Assembly: GCF_001866655.1 (NCBI RefSeq)
Contig: NZ_MLYR01000064.1
Span: 1 to 38,169, forward strand
Direction: 5' to 3'
DNA length: 38,169 bases
Source: Bacillus sp. MUM 116
GTDB taxonomy: Bacteria; Bacillota; Bacilli; Bacillales; Cytobacillaceae
Part shown: positions 14,637 through 21,820 of the stretch, in pieces
Numbering within the stretch: position 1 is the stretch's first letter
Layout: every line of letters begins with the position of its first letter
The notes under the pieces: model-generated
Told to the model about the DNA's origin: nothing
The model's input: the letters and a program-made list of their open reading frames with translations, nothing else
Database searches by the model: none
Made by a program: the position numbers and the translations under genes

Positions 14637-15278
14637 TTGAAAGTAGCCTTGATCCATGCAACGACCACTGCCTTAATGCCGATTGAAAGAGCTTTTCAGA
14701 AAGCAGCCCCTGAAATTGAGCTGCTTCATTTTATGGACACCCATTTGCTTTCCATGATGGAAAAATCCGGGGGCTTAACCCCAGAAATTATTCGCAGATT
14801 TTCAGCATTGGTAAACCTTGCTGCTGAATCGGAAGCAAATTGCATTCAATTGACTTGTTCAGCCTTTAATAACATCACACCGATTTTGCAGCCCATGCAT
14901 GCAGTTAAACTTTTTCGGTCAGATGAGGCCATGTTGGATGAAGCACTCGCCTATGAACGAATTGGCCTCATTTCCACCGTTAAAGAAACACCCATTGCCT
15001 TAATGAGTTATTTAAGAGAAAAGAAACCGGATTGTATCATTGAATCTCTTGTAGATCCGGGAATAATCCATCTTCTTTTTCAGGGAAGGATCGATGAACA
15101 TGACGAAAGGGTACGAAACATGATCCAGCAAATGGACGGAAAAGTGGATGTCATTGTCCTTTCTCAGTACAGTATGGATCATGTTGCCCATCAGGTTCAG
15201 ACCTCTGTTCCTATTCTTACTGCTCCACAAGCAACTGTGAATCGATGTATAGACTATTTAAAAAACCATCCCTCTTGA
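14637..15278 (+). CDS. Aspartate/glutamate (hydantoin) racemase family protein
   Basis: 213 residues of the Asp/Glu racemase superfamily, with two alpha/beta domains. The first catalytic-type cysteine is Cys74 in IQLTCSAFNN. The second position, normally Cys in true racemases, is occupied by VLSQYSM, so a two-cysteine racemase mechanism is doubtful. It may be a lyase, isomerase or decarboxylase of the same fold. It starts at TTG 14637 with AGAGGATG upstream and a TATAAT box at 14598-14603. It is divergent from glcD and convergent with the ABC transporter operon, so it sits in the middle of the putative uptake and oxidation cluster. Confidence 0.8.
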   Translation: MKVALIHATTTALMPIERAFQKAAPEIELLHFMDTHLLSMMEKSGGLTPEIIRRFSALVNLAAESEANCIQLTCSAFNNITPILQPMHAVKLFRSDEAMLDEALAYERIGLISTVKETPIALMSYLREKKPDCIIESLVDPGIIHLLFQGRIDEHDERVRNMIQQMDGKVDVIVLSQYSMDHVAHQVQTSVPILTAPQATVNRCIDYLKNHPS

Positions 15279-15282
15279 ACTT

Positions 15283-15335
15283 AAAACAGCCGACTGTTCT
15301 GCTTTAACAAGCAAAATGCCGGCTGTTGTTTTTTC
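15283..15335. terminator. Terminator between convergent genes
   Basis: AAAACAGCCG pairs with CGGCTGTTGTTTTTT across a loop of about 28 bases that itself has a GC-TTTAACAA-GC mini-stem. It serves the racemase-family gene and possibly the ABC permease gene ending at 15346. Confidence 0.65.
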
Positions 15336-15345
15336 TCATCATTTC

Positions 15346-16143
15346 CTAATGCTGGGTGCCGCCGAATAACTTTCCAACCCCATGGATTTTTTCAAGTATT
15401 ACGATTAAGATAACAGAAATGAAAATAACCACACTTGACACGGAAGCGACGATTGGATTATAAGCATCCTGCATCGTTGAGAAAATCTCGATTGGAAGTG
15501 TTCGCATATCTGGGGAAATCATAAACAATGAGACGGTGACATTATCAAAAGATGTCAAGAATGCGAATAACCCTCCGGATATCATGGCCGGTCTGATGAG
15601 CGGCAGGGTTACCTTCCAAAATACAATGAATGGATTTGCCCCAAGAATCGCGGCTGCTTTTTCCAAATTGTAATCAAACCCGCTTAACCCTGTTAGTACC
15701 AAGCGAATCACATACGGGATACAAATGATCGTGTGTGCAATCAAAAAGCCTGTTGATGTACCTGCAAGCATCATCGGTGTGAAATAGATTAAGAGGGCAA
15801 TCCCCAATACGAGTTGAGGTACACTTAACGGCGCTGTCAATATGGATGTAATATAGTGCTTTCCTGGAATATCATACTTTGCAATCGCAAGTGCCCCCAG
15901 CGTCCCGAATATAACAGCAAATAGTGCTGCTAAGGAAGCAAATAGCAAACTATTATAGAAGGCTTCGATGAATTCAGTGCGTTCTAAAATCTTTGTATAC
16001 CATTGCAGAGAAAAACCTTTTGGCGGAAAGCTTGGATAACTTGCACTTGTAAAAGATGCAGGGATGACAACAACTAATGGAAGTAATATATAGATGATCC
16101 CGAGCGTGGCAAGGATCACTCGGAACTTTCCAAGTACTTTCAT
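15346..16143 (-). CDS. ABC transporter permease (PotC-like)
   Basis: A 265-residue inner-membrane permease with six predicted helices. The cytoplasmic EAA loop is clear: EKAAAILGANPFIVFWKVTLPLIRPA (about residues 160-187), which docks on the ATPase. ATG 16143 shares one base with the TGA of the preceding permease (TGATG), so the start is coupled. An in-frame TTG one codon earlier is less likely. It is the last gene of the TAXI-SBP-ATPase-permease-permease unit. Family resemblance is to the spermidine/putrescine and iron/phosphonate-type importers; the substrate is unknown. Confidence 0.9.
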   Translation of the reverse strand: MKVLGKFRVILATLGIIYILLPLVVVIPASFTSASYPSFPPKGFSLQWYTKILERTEFIEAFYNSLLFASLAALFAVIFGTLGALAIAKYDIPGKHYITSILTAPLSVPQLVLGIALLIYFTPMMLAGTSTGFLIAHTIICIPYVIRLVLTGLSGFDYNLEKAAAILGANPFIVFWKVTLPLIRPAMISGGLFAFLTSFDNVTVSLFMISPDMRTLPIEIFSTMQDAYNPIVASVSSVVIFISVILIVILEKIHGVGKLFGGTQH

Positions 16144-17090
16144 CAACGGAACACCTCCCGAAACTTACTTTTTTCAAATGCTCGTGTAAAGATGAAAACG
16201 GAAAGAAGTGTAACCAATAGGAGTACGTACGACAATGCTGAACCAAACGTCCATTTCAGAAGGTTGTTAATTTGATCGTATACAACCACTGGCATCATCG
16301 GAACATTCGCTCCTCCCATTAAAGAAGGAGTGACATAGGCACTCATCGATAAACTAAAGACAAGCACACAACCCGATACAATCCCAGGCAAGCTAAGCGG
16401 AAGGGTAATGGAAAAAAAGCTCCGCAGTGGACTGGCACCAAGAATGGCTCCCGCTTTCTCTAATGAAGGGTCAATATTATACAAGCTCGTTACAATCGCT
16501 AAAACCATGAAAGGCAAATAGGCGTTTGAGAGTCCGATGACAACACCAACTTCAGAGAATAATAGATTTAGCGGCTTATTGATCAGGCCTAGATTCATTA
16601 ATAGTTGATTGATTGTACCGTTCGGCAATAATAATAAGTACCATCCAAAATTACGTACGACAATGCTTACCAAAAGAGGGGAAGCAATTAATAAAGTAAT
16701 ATATCCCCGAACTTTAGGAGAGCTCTTCGCCATCGTTAACGCGATTGGGTATCCCAATATAAGGGAAACAAGCACTGAATATAAACTGATTTTCACCGTC
16801 AGCCACATCGAAGATAAGTAATAACTGTCGGTAAATAACGTGATATAGTTTTGTAAGCTAAAAACGGCATCCGCACCATTCAACTGATCAGTAGAAATAA
16901 AACTTAAATACAAAATATACAGCATCGGAACAACAAAAAATCCACATATGAATAAAAGGATCGGGACTAAAAGAAGAAGCCCGGCAATCCAACTTCTTCT
17001 TTTTTTCATTTTCGTCTTTTTTTGCGGTTCCGCCTTTACCTTTTCTTGTTTATTTACTTCTTGATCAGCATAATTTCTGAGGGGTTCCAT
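16143..17090 (-). CDS. ABC transporter permease (PotB-like)
   Basis: A 315-residue permease with a Lys/Glu-rich N-terminal tail (about 30 residues), six or more helices and an EAA loop LEKAGAILGASPLRSFFSITLPLSLPG around residues 205-230. The start ATG 17090 has GAGGTG about eight bases upstream and lies inside the end of the ATPase gene (37-base overlap). It forms the heteromeric membrane channel with the permease downstream. Confidence 0.9.
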   Translation of the reverse strand: MEPLRNYADQEVNKQEKVKAEPQKKTKMKKRRSWIAGLLLLVPILLFICGFFVVPMLYILYLSFISTDQLNGADAVFSLQNYITLFTDSYYLSSMWLTVKISLYSVLVSLILGYPIALTMAKSSPKVRGYITLLIASPLLVSIVVRNFGWYLLLLPNGTINQLLMNLGLINKPLNLLFSEVGVVIGLSNAYLPFMVLAIVTSLYNIDPSLEKAGAILGASPLRSFFSITLPLSLPGIVSGCVLVFSLSMSAYVTPSLMGGANVPMMPVVVYDQINNLLKWTFGSALSYVLLLVTLLSVFIFTRAFEKSKFREVFR

Positions 17091-18154
17091 CCAACATACA
17101 CCTCACTTCCATTTTGCCAAGTTGAGTCATAGGAACTTGTTAATAATTGAAGCGTTTTCCCTTGTAACGAAACATCTACTTCCCATGAAGTACCAAGGTA
17201 ATTAAGCTGAATGATTTTAGCTTGCTGAAGTTCCAAGTTTGGTGATGATGTTTCCTTAGTAGAGGAAATGTGAACATTCTCAGGGCGAATATAAAGTTTC
17301 ACCCCATCCCCTGCTCTTAATGAACGATTCTCGCCAATCATATTGGCCGAATCGACATGAAAAATTTCCTTACCTACTTTCACCGAAATTCTCCTGCCTT
17401 CGGTTTCCACAACCTCTCCTTCAAACGAATTCGATTTTCCAATGAATTGAAATACAAATTCAGTGTTAGGATGATTGTAGATCGCAGTCGGTGTGCTGAT
17501 TTGTTCAATTTTTCCTGCGTTCATCACCACTACCCGGTCAGACATCGATAAAGCTTCCTCTTGATCATGTGTAACAAAAATCGTGGTTACACCTATTTCT
17601 TTTTGCAAACGCTTAATTTCTGCGCGCAGTTCATGTCGTAATTTTGCATCTAGATTGGAAAGTGGTTCATCGAGCAGCAGTAATTCTGGCTCCACGACAA
17701 GCGCTCTGGCGATCGCGACACGCTGCCTTTGTCCTCCCGATAATTCCCTTGGATAACGGTGTTCAAGCCCAGACATCTTCACCAGTTCAAGAACTCGATC
17801 AATTTTCTTTTTTTGTTCCGATTTAGCCACTTTTCTTAGGTTCAAACCAAAACTAAGGTTTTCCTGCACCGTCATATGTGGAAACAAGGAATACGTTTGA
17901 AAGACCATACCCAAATCGCGCTTATAGGGGGGGACTTTCGTTACTTTTTTCCCTTTAATATAAACATCTCCCTGATCTGCTTCCAGAAAGCCTGCAATTA
18001 AATTCAATGTCGTCGATTTCCCGCAGCCTGAGGGTCCGAGTAGTGTTAACAACTCCCCCTGTTTGACTTCTAAGTCAATATCATTCAGGACTACATTTGA
18101 TCCAAATTGCTTTCTTGCACCCCTTATCTCTACATCGCATGGAATGGCAGTCAT
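17054..18154 (-). CDS. ABC transporter ATP-binding protein (PotA-like)
   Basis: 366 residues. Walker A GPSGCGKST near 40-48, Q-loop MVFQTYSLFPHM, signature LSGGQRQR near 135, Walker B LLLLDEPLSNLD, H-loop VTHDQEEA. A C-terminal TOBE-type regulatory domain follows (from about 270, with LYIRPENVHI). The start ATG 18154 is chosen for its GGAGGG seven bases upstream; the frame extends five codons further. The TOBE domain is typical of polyamine, iron and sugar importers of this class. Confidence 0.93.
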   Translation of the reverse strand: MTAIPCDVEIRGARKQFGSNVVLNDIDLEVKQGELLTLLGPSGCGKSTTLNLIAGFLEADQGDVYIKGKKVTKVPPYKRDLGMVFQTYSLFPHMTVQENLSFGLNLRKVAKSEQKKKIDRVLELVKMSGLEHRYPRELSGGQRQRVAIARALVVEPELLLLDEPLSNLDAKLRHELRAEIKRLQKEIGVTTIFVTHDQEEALSMSDRVVVMNAGKIEQISTPTAIYNHPNTEFVFQFIGKSNSFEGEVVETEGRRISVKVGKEIFHVDSANMIGENRSLRAGDGVKLYIRPENVHISSTKETSSPNLELQQAKIIQLNYLGTSWEVDVSLQGKTLQLLTSSYDSTWQNGSEVYVGWNPSEIMLIKK

Positions 18155-18171
18155 GGTAAGTCCCTCCAATC

Positions 18172-19269
18172 TTATTTCAATTTTTTACCGATTTCTGGCA
18201 CTACTTCTTTCGTCCAACGATCAGACCATTCAGCCCGAACTTTCGCGTATGCAGCAAAATCAGGTTTATAGGTTTTGTCTGTATCCTTTAGCCCAATCGA
18301 TTCTTGGAATTTCTCTGGAAACTTCACACCTTCAACAACTGGATAAAACCCCTGTTCTGCAATTAAAGCTTGTGATTTAGCACTTACTACATAGTTCAGG
18401 AATTCGAGTGCTTCCTTCTGGTGAGGAGCATTTTTCACAAGAGTTCCACTGAAGGCTTGAATCGGTACTCCTTCTTTCGGTACAACCATTTTAATTGGAA
18501 CGCCTGATAACGCTAATTCACCAATGGCATAGCTTCCCATTACGGTTACGTCTGCAGCACCTTGCTGAAGCGCCGGCATTACTTGCGTTGAATTTTTATA
18601 AAAAGTCGTTGAGTAACCGGCAAGCTCTTTTGCTTTTTGGATCCCTGGCTCCACATTATCTGTACCGCCGCCGTTTGCCATCGCCAGTGCGTTCAATGTG
18701 TTAAAGCCCCAGTCATTTGTAATATCCACAAACGCTGTTTTTCCTTCATATTGGCCAGATGCTAAGTCGTTCCATGATTCAATCGGTTTCAAGCTCTTCT
18801 CTTTAAACGATTTTGTATTATAGGCAGGGGCAATGACCAATCCAAATATGGGAGCACCTGCATCCTTAACCGCAATGAATTTCGAATCCACTTTATTCAT
18901 ATTAGGAACATTAGACCCATTTACTTGATCAATAAGCCCCTTATCATTTGCGCGCTGTACATCTGTTGGAACAAACATGGCAATATCAATTTGTGGAGCT
19001 TTTTTTTGTAATTCTACCTTCGATAATATTTCTCCAGAAAGTCCTGGAACAAAGTTAACCGTGATGCCTGTTTCCTTTTTGAACTTCGGAGCAATGATGT
19101 CACGAATGGTTTTTTCAATAACCCCGCCATTTCCTGCAATGGTAATCGATTTTTCTCCATCTTTCCCCGCTTTCGTCGCTGTCCCTCCGGCCTTTTGTGG
19201 ATTAGGAGCGCCACAAGCTGATAAAACAATTAGTAAAGCGATTGAAATTAATGTAAGGATCTTTTTCAT
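18172..19269 (-). CDS. ABC transporter substrate-binding lipoprotein
   Basis: 365 residues. A lipoprotein signal ends LIVLSAC with Cys19 as the lipidation site. The mature part is a PotD/iron-type extracellular binding protein: SITIAGNGGVIEKTIRDIIAPKF, VPGLSGEILSKVELQKK, and a late LEFLNYVVSAKSQALIAEQGFYPV hinge region. ATG 19269 is supported by GGGGG nine bases upstream; the frame continues far upstream without meaning. Only 31 bases separate it from the TAXI gene, so both are driven by the sigma-54 promoter. The binding pocket cannot be assigned by eye. Confidence 0.9.
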   Translation of the reverse strand: MKKILTLISIALLIVLSACGAPNPQKAGGTATKAGKDGEKSITIAGNGGVIEKTIRDIIAPKFKKETGITVNFVPGLSGEILSKVELQKKAPQIDIAMFVPTDVQRANDKGLIDQVNGSNVPNMNKVDSKFIAVKDAGAPIFGLVIAPAYNTKSFKEKSLKPIESWNDLASGQYEGKTAFVDITNDWGFNTLNALAMANGGGTDNVEPGIQKAKELAGYSTTFYKNSTQVMPALQQGAADVTVMGSYAIGELALSGVPIKMVVPKEGVPIQAFSGTLVKNAPHQKEALEFLNYVVSAKSQALIAEQGFYPVVEGVKFPEKFQESIGLKDTDKTYKPDFAAYAKVRAEWSDRWTKEVVPEIGKKLK

Positions 19270-19300
19270 TTTCACTTGCCCCCTATTTTTTAGCTGTATT

Positions 19301-20278
19301 TTAATGGATGATTTCTTTGAAAAATTGTTTTGCCCCAGGATGGAAATCGATTGGAATCCCAGCAGTTGCTTCCGATAAATTGATTTCCCTTGCCTCTGGG
19401 CGGACGTTTTGCGATTCTGGTAAATGTTCATATAACGTTTTTACAATTTGATAAGCTTCTTGTTTAGGCAAATCCGGGTATGTAAAAAGTACATTTTTTA
19501 CTGCTAATGTAGGCGTACTCTCGACGCCAGCGTAAGTTTGACCGCTTATTTCATCCGGTGTGTAAAATTCATACTCCTCATGAAGGCTTTTGGCCATTTG
19601 TTTTGGAATCGGAATAAGTGAAATTTTCATCTCTGAAGCAAGTTCCGAAATCACTGGATTCGGTAAACCAGAGGAAAAGAAAGCAACATCAATCGTTCCA
19701 TTTCTTAATGCATCCGCCGATTGTGTGAAGGAAAGAGTAGATACATCCATTTCATTGCTTGCTAGATTGGCAGCCTTCAGGATCCTTTCAGACATCAGCT
19801 TAGTTCCGCTTTCGACTGTTCCAATACTGACTCTTTTCCCTCGTAAGTCCTCTAAAGTATGAATATCACTTTTGGTCGTGACAATTTGGAGGTAATTCGA
19901 GTAAAGTCCAGTAAGGGCGAGAATTTCCCTTTTTTTCGTTTCTGGCAATGCAAGGACATCCACTGTACTAAATCCTAATTCAGCTTGTTTCTGACTCACT
20001 AGCTTTGTATTCTGAATCGAAGCGTGCGTCACTTGTGTTCCAGATGCTTTTCCATTGTACTTTCGAAATAAATCTGCCATAGCCTCTCCCAAAGGAAAAT
20101 AGACACCTGACATATCACCCGTAGCAATCACCAATGGAGTTTGGCTCCCTGTCAGTTCCTCTGAAGGTGGAGGAACGGTTTGCACCACGGTTGGAAATAA
20201 TTCCTGTTTTACCTTTAAACATCCAATTATAAGAAATAGTAAAAGGACCAAGATTTTTATAAGTGTCCCTGTTTTCAA
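19301..20278 (-). CDS. Orphan TAXI family solute-binding lipoprotein
   Basis: 325 residues of the TAXI family, which normally delivers substrates to TRAP transporters. Visible family features are LVIATGDMSGVYFPLGEAMADLF (about 50-72), a QAELGFSTVDVL strand, and DLRGKRVSIGTVESGTKLMSERIL near 150-173. The N-terminus has a helix ending FLIIGC with Cys20 as a possible lipidation site. TTG 20278 is chosen for AAAGGAGG seven bases upstream. No TRAP permease genes are in the window, and the gene sits between a two-component system and an ABC transporter. It may therefore be a ligand-presenting partner of the sensor kinase or a second binding protein for the ABC importer. Confidence 0.85.
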   Translation of the reverse strand: MKTGTLIKILVLLLFLIIGCLKVKQELFPTVVQTVPPPSEELTGSQTPLVIATGDMSGVYFPLGEAMADLFRKYNGKASGTQVTHASIQNTKLVSQKQAELGFSTVDVLALPETKKREILALTGLYSNYLQIVTTKSDIHTLEDLRGKRVSIGTVESGTKLMSERILKAANLASNEMDVSTLSFTQSADALRNGTIDVAFFSSGLPNPVISELASEMKISLIPIPKQMAKSLHEEYEFYTPDEISGQTYAGVESTPTLAVKNVLFTYPDLPKQEAYQIVKTLYEHLPESQNVRPEAREINLSEATAGIPIDFHPGAKQFFKEIIH

Positions 20279-20304
20279 TGACTGTCCTCCTTTCACACCA
20301 ATAA

Positions 20305-20323
20305 CTTGCAATTAACGTGCCAA
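20305..20323 (-). promoter_or_regulatory. Sigma-54 (SigL) -24/-12 promoter
   Basis: On the minus strand the sequence TTGGCACGTTAATTGCAAG matches the consensus TGGCACG-N4-TTGCA without mismatch. It lies 27 bases ahead of the TTG start of the TAXI gene, leaving room for a transcription start near 20296 and the AAAGGAGG at about 20285-20292. The neighbouring response regulator carries the GAFTGA loop required for sigma-54 activation. Confidence 0.88.
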
Positions 20324-20341
20324 TTTTCTGACTATTGATTT

Positions 20342-20356
20342 TTAAAGCGTTTTCAT
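20342..20356 (-). promoter_or_regulatory. Cre-like catabolite repression site
   Basis: On the minus strand ATGAAAACGCTTTAA contains TGAAAACGCTTTAA, which matches the CcpA consensus TGWAANCGNTNWCA at 13 of 14 positions. It lies just upstream of the -24 element. Catabolite control of SigL operons by CcpA is known in Bacillus, so glucose repression of this uptake operon is plausible. Confidence 0.45.
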
Positions 20357-20385
20357 GAAATTAATAACTTTCTTAAAAATAAAAG

Positions 20386-20422
20386 CGGCAAATTCTGCCG
20401 CTATTTTCAGCAAAATTTGCCG
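20386..20422. promoter_or_regulatory. Tandem dyads: candidate activator enhancer (UAS) and terminator
   Basis: Two 15-base dyads, CGGCAAATTCTGCCG (20386-20400) and CAGCAAAATTTGCCG (20408-20422), are centred 22 bases apart, two helical turns. They lie 63-99 bases upstream of the -24 element, where an NtrC-type activator would bind. The promoter-proximal dyad is also followed on the minus strand by TTTTATTTTT, so it can double as the terminator of the response regulator gene that ends at 20432. Confidence 0.6.
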
Positions 20423-20431
20423 ATAACCAAT

Positions 20432-21820
20432 TCATTCATTCATTAGCTGTTTTTCGATCTCATATAGTTTTATTTTATCCCGGAGACTTCTTTCAGAAAT
20501 TTGTAAGGTCTGGGCAGTCCTTTGCCGGTGTTTTCCACAATGTTTTAGAGTCCCAGAAATAACCTTTTTCTCAATTTCCTTCATGGAAAGACCGATCGGA
20601 ATGACGATACTATTTTCACCATCATTCGAAATGCCTCCATCCTCATTCTTTTGCTCTATCATGTAATAAGGCAAATCCCCCTCATCAATGACGGTATCAA
20701 TGGAAAGCGCTACTGAGTATTCAATGATATTTCCCAGTTCCCGAACATTTCCCGGATAGTGATAGTCAAGTAAACGTCTGCGGGCAGCCGCAGAAAAAGA
20801 TCTCTTTTCTCTGTTCATTTCTTTACAATACTTTTGCAAAAAATAATCAATCAACAGCAGCAGATCCTCTTTTCGATCTCGTAATGGCGGTGTTTTAATC
20901 GGAATAACGTTCAGTCTAAAATACAAATCCTCTCGGAACTTCCCTTCTTGGACCATCTGTGCAATATCTTTATTAGCAGCACATAAAATACGAACATCTA
21001 ATGAGATTTTCTTATTCGATCCTAGAGGTGTCACTTCACGTTCTTGAATCACCCGCAATAATTTAGCTTGAAGGGGCAAGGGCATCTCACTAATTTCATC
21101 CAGAAATAAAGTTCCTCCATTTGCTGCAACCCACTTTCCTTCCTTTGACTGTGTTGCCCCTGTAAAAGCTCCCTTTTCATAACCGAATAATTCAGATTCA
21201 AGTAATGTTTCAGGAATGGCTGCGCAATTCAAAATTTCTAATGGTCCATCCTTACGCTTCCCTGAAAAATGAATCCTTTTTGCAACAAGTTCTTTCCCCG
21301 TTCCACTTTCCCCCGTAATCAAGACGCAAGAGTCGATATCTTTAATACGATCGATCATCGAAAATACATTTTTCATCGCTTTACTATTTCCTAAGAAGTC
21401 TTTAAAGCCCTTCCTTTCCTCCAGCTCTTCATGGAGTGTTTCTAGCATATTCGATATTTGTTTAAACTCAGCCGCCCTTAATAAGAGCAATGATAGGTTT
21501 TCGATATTAATCGGTTTTTCAATATAATAATAGGCACCCATTTTGATAGCTTCTATGGAAGTTTCAATGGAAGCATAAGCGGTCATCATAATGACCGTCA
21601 CGGATGGGTCTTTTTGTTTAATTCTTTGCAAAACATCCAGCCCATTGTAACGCCCAATACGAAGATCCAGCAGAATAATATCGACCCGTTCTCTTTCCAC
21701 GATGAGTATGCCTTCCTCCGGATCCGTTGTGGTCAACATAAAATAATCATCTTCAAGAGCAAAGCTAAGTGAAGCACAAATGGCTTGTTCATCGTCAATA
21801 ACCAGTACTCTTGGCTTCAA
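20432..21820 (-). CDS. Sigma-54-dependent response regulator (NtrC/DctD-like)
   Basis: 462 residues in three domains. The receiver (1-120) has phospho-acceptor Asp52 in LLDLRIG and an acidic pair at 10-11. The AAA+ domain has Walker A GESGTGKE at 170-177, the sigma-54 contact loop GAFTGA at 217-222, LFLDEISEMPL as Walker B, and the arginine-finger region FREDLYFRLNVI. A C-terminal Fis-type helix-turn-helix ends the protein (HRQRTAQTLQISERSLRDKI). The gene overlaps the end of the sensor kinase gene by 26 bases. The adjoining consensus -24/-12 promoter and tandem dyads make the TAXI-ABC operon its likely target. Confidence 0.95.
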   Translation of the reverse strand: MKPRVLVIDDEQAICASLSFALEDDYFMLTTTDPEEGILIVERERVDIILLDLRIGRYNGLDVLQRIKQKDPSVTVIMMTAYASIETSIEAIKMGAYYYIEKPINIENLSLLLLRAAEFKQISNMLETLHEELEERKGFKDFLGNSKAMKNVFSMIDRIKDIDSCVLITGESGTGKELVAKRIHFSGKRKDGPLEILNCAAIPETLLESELFGYEKGAFTGATQSKEGKWVAANGGTLFLDEISEMPLPLQAKLLRVIQEREVTPLGSNKKISLDVRILCAANKDIAQMVQEGKFREDLYFRLNVIPIKTPPLRDRKEDLLLLIDYFLQKYCKEMNREKRSFSAAARRRLLDYHYPGNVRELGNIIEYSVALSIDTVIDEGDLPYYMIEQKNEDGGISNDGENSIVIPIGLSMKEIEKKVISGTLKHCGKHRQRTAQTLQISERSLRDKIKLYEIEKQLMNE

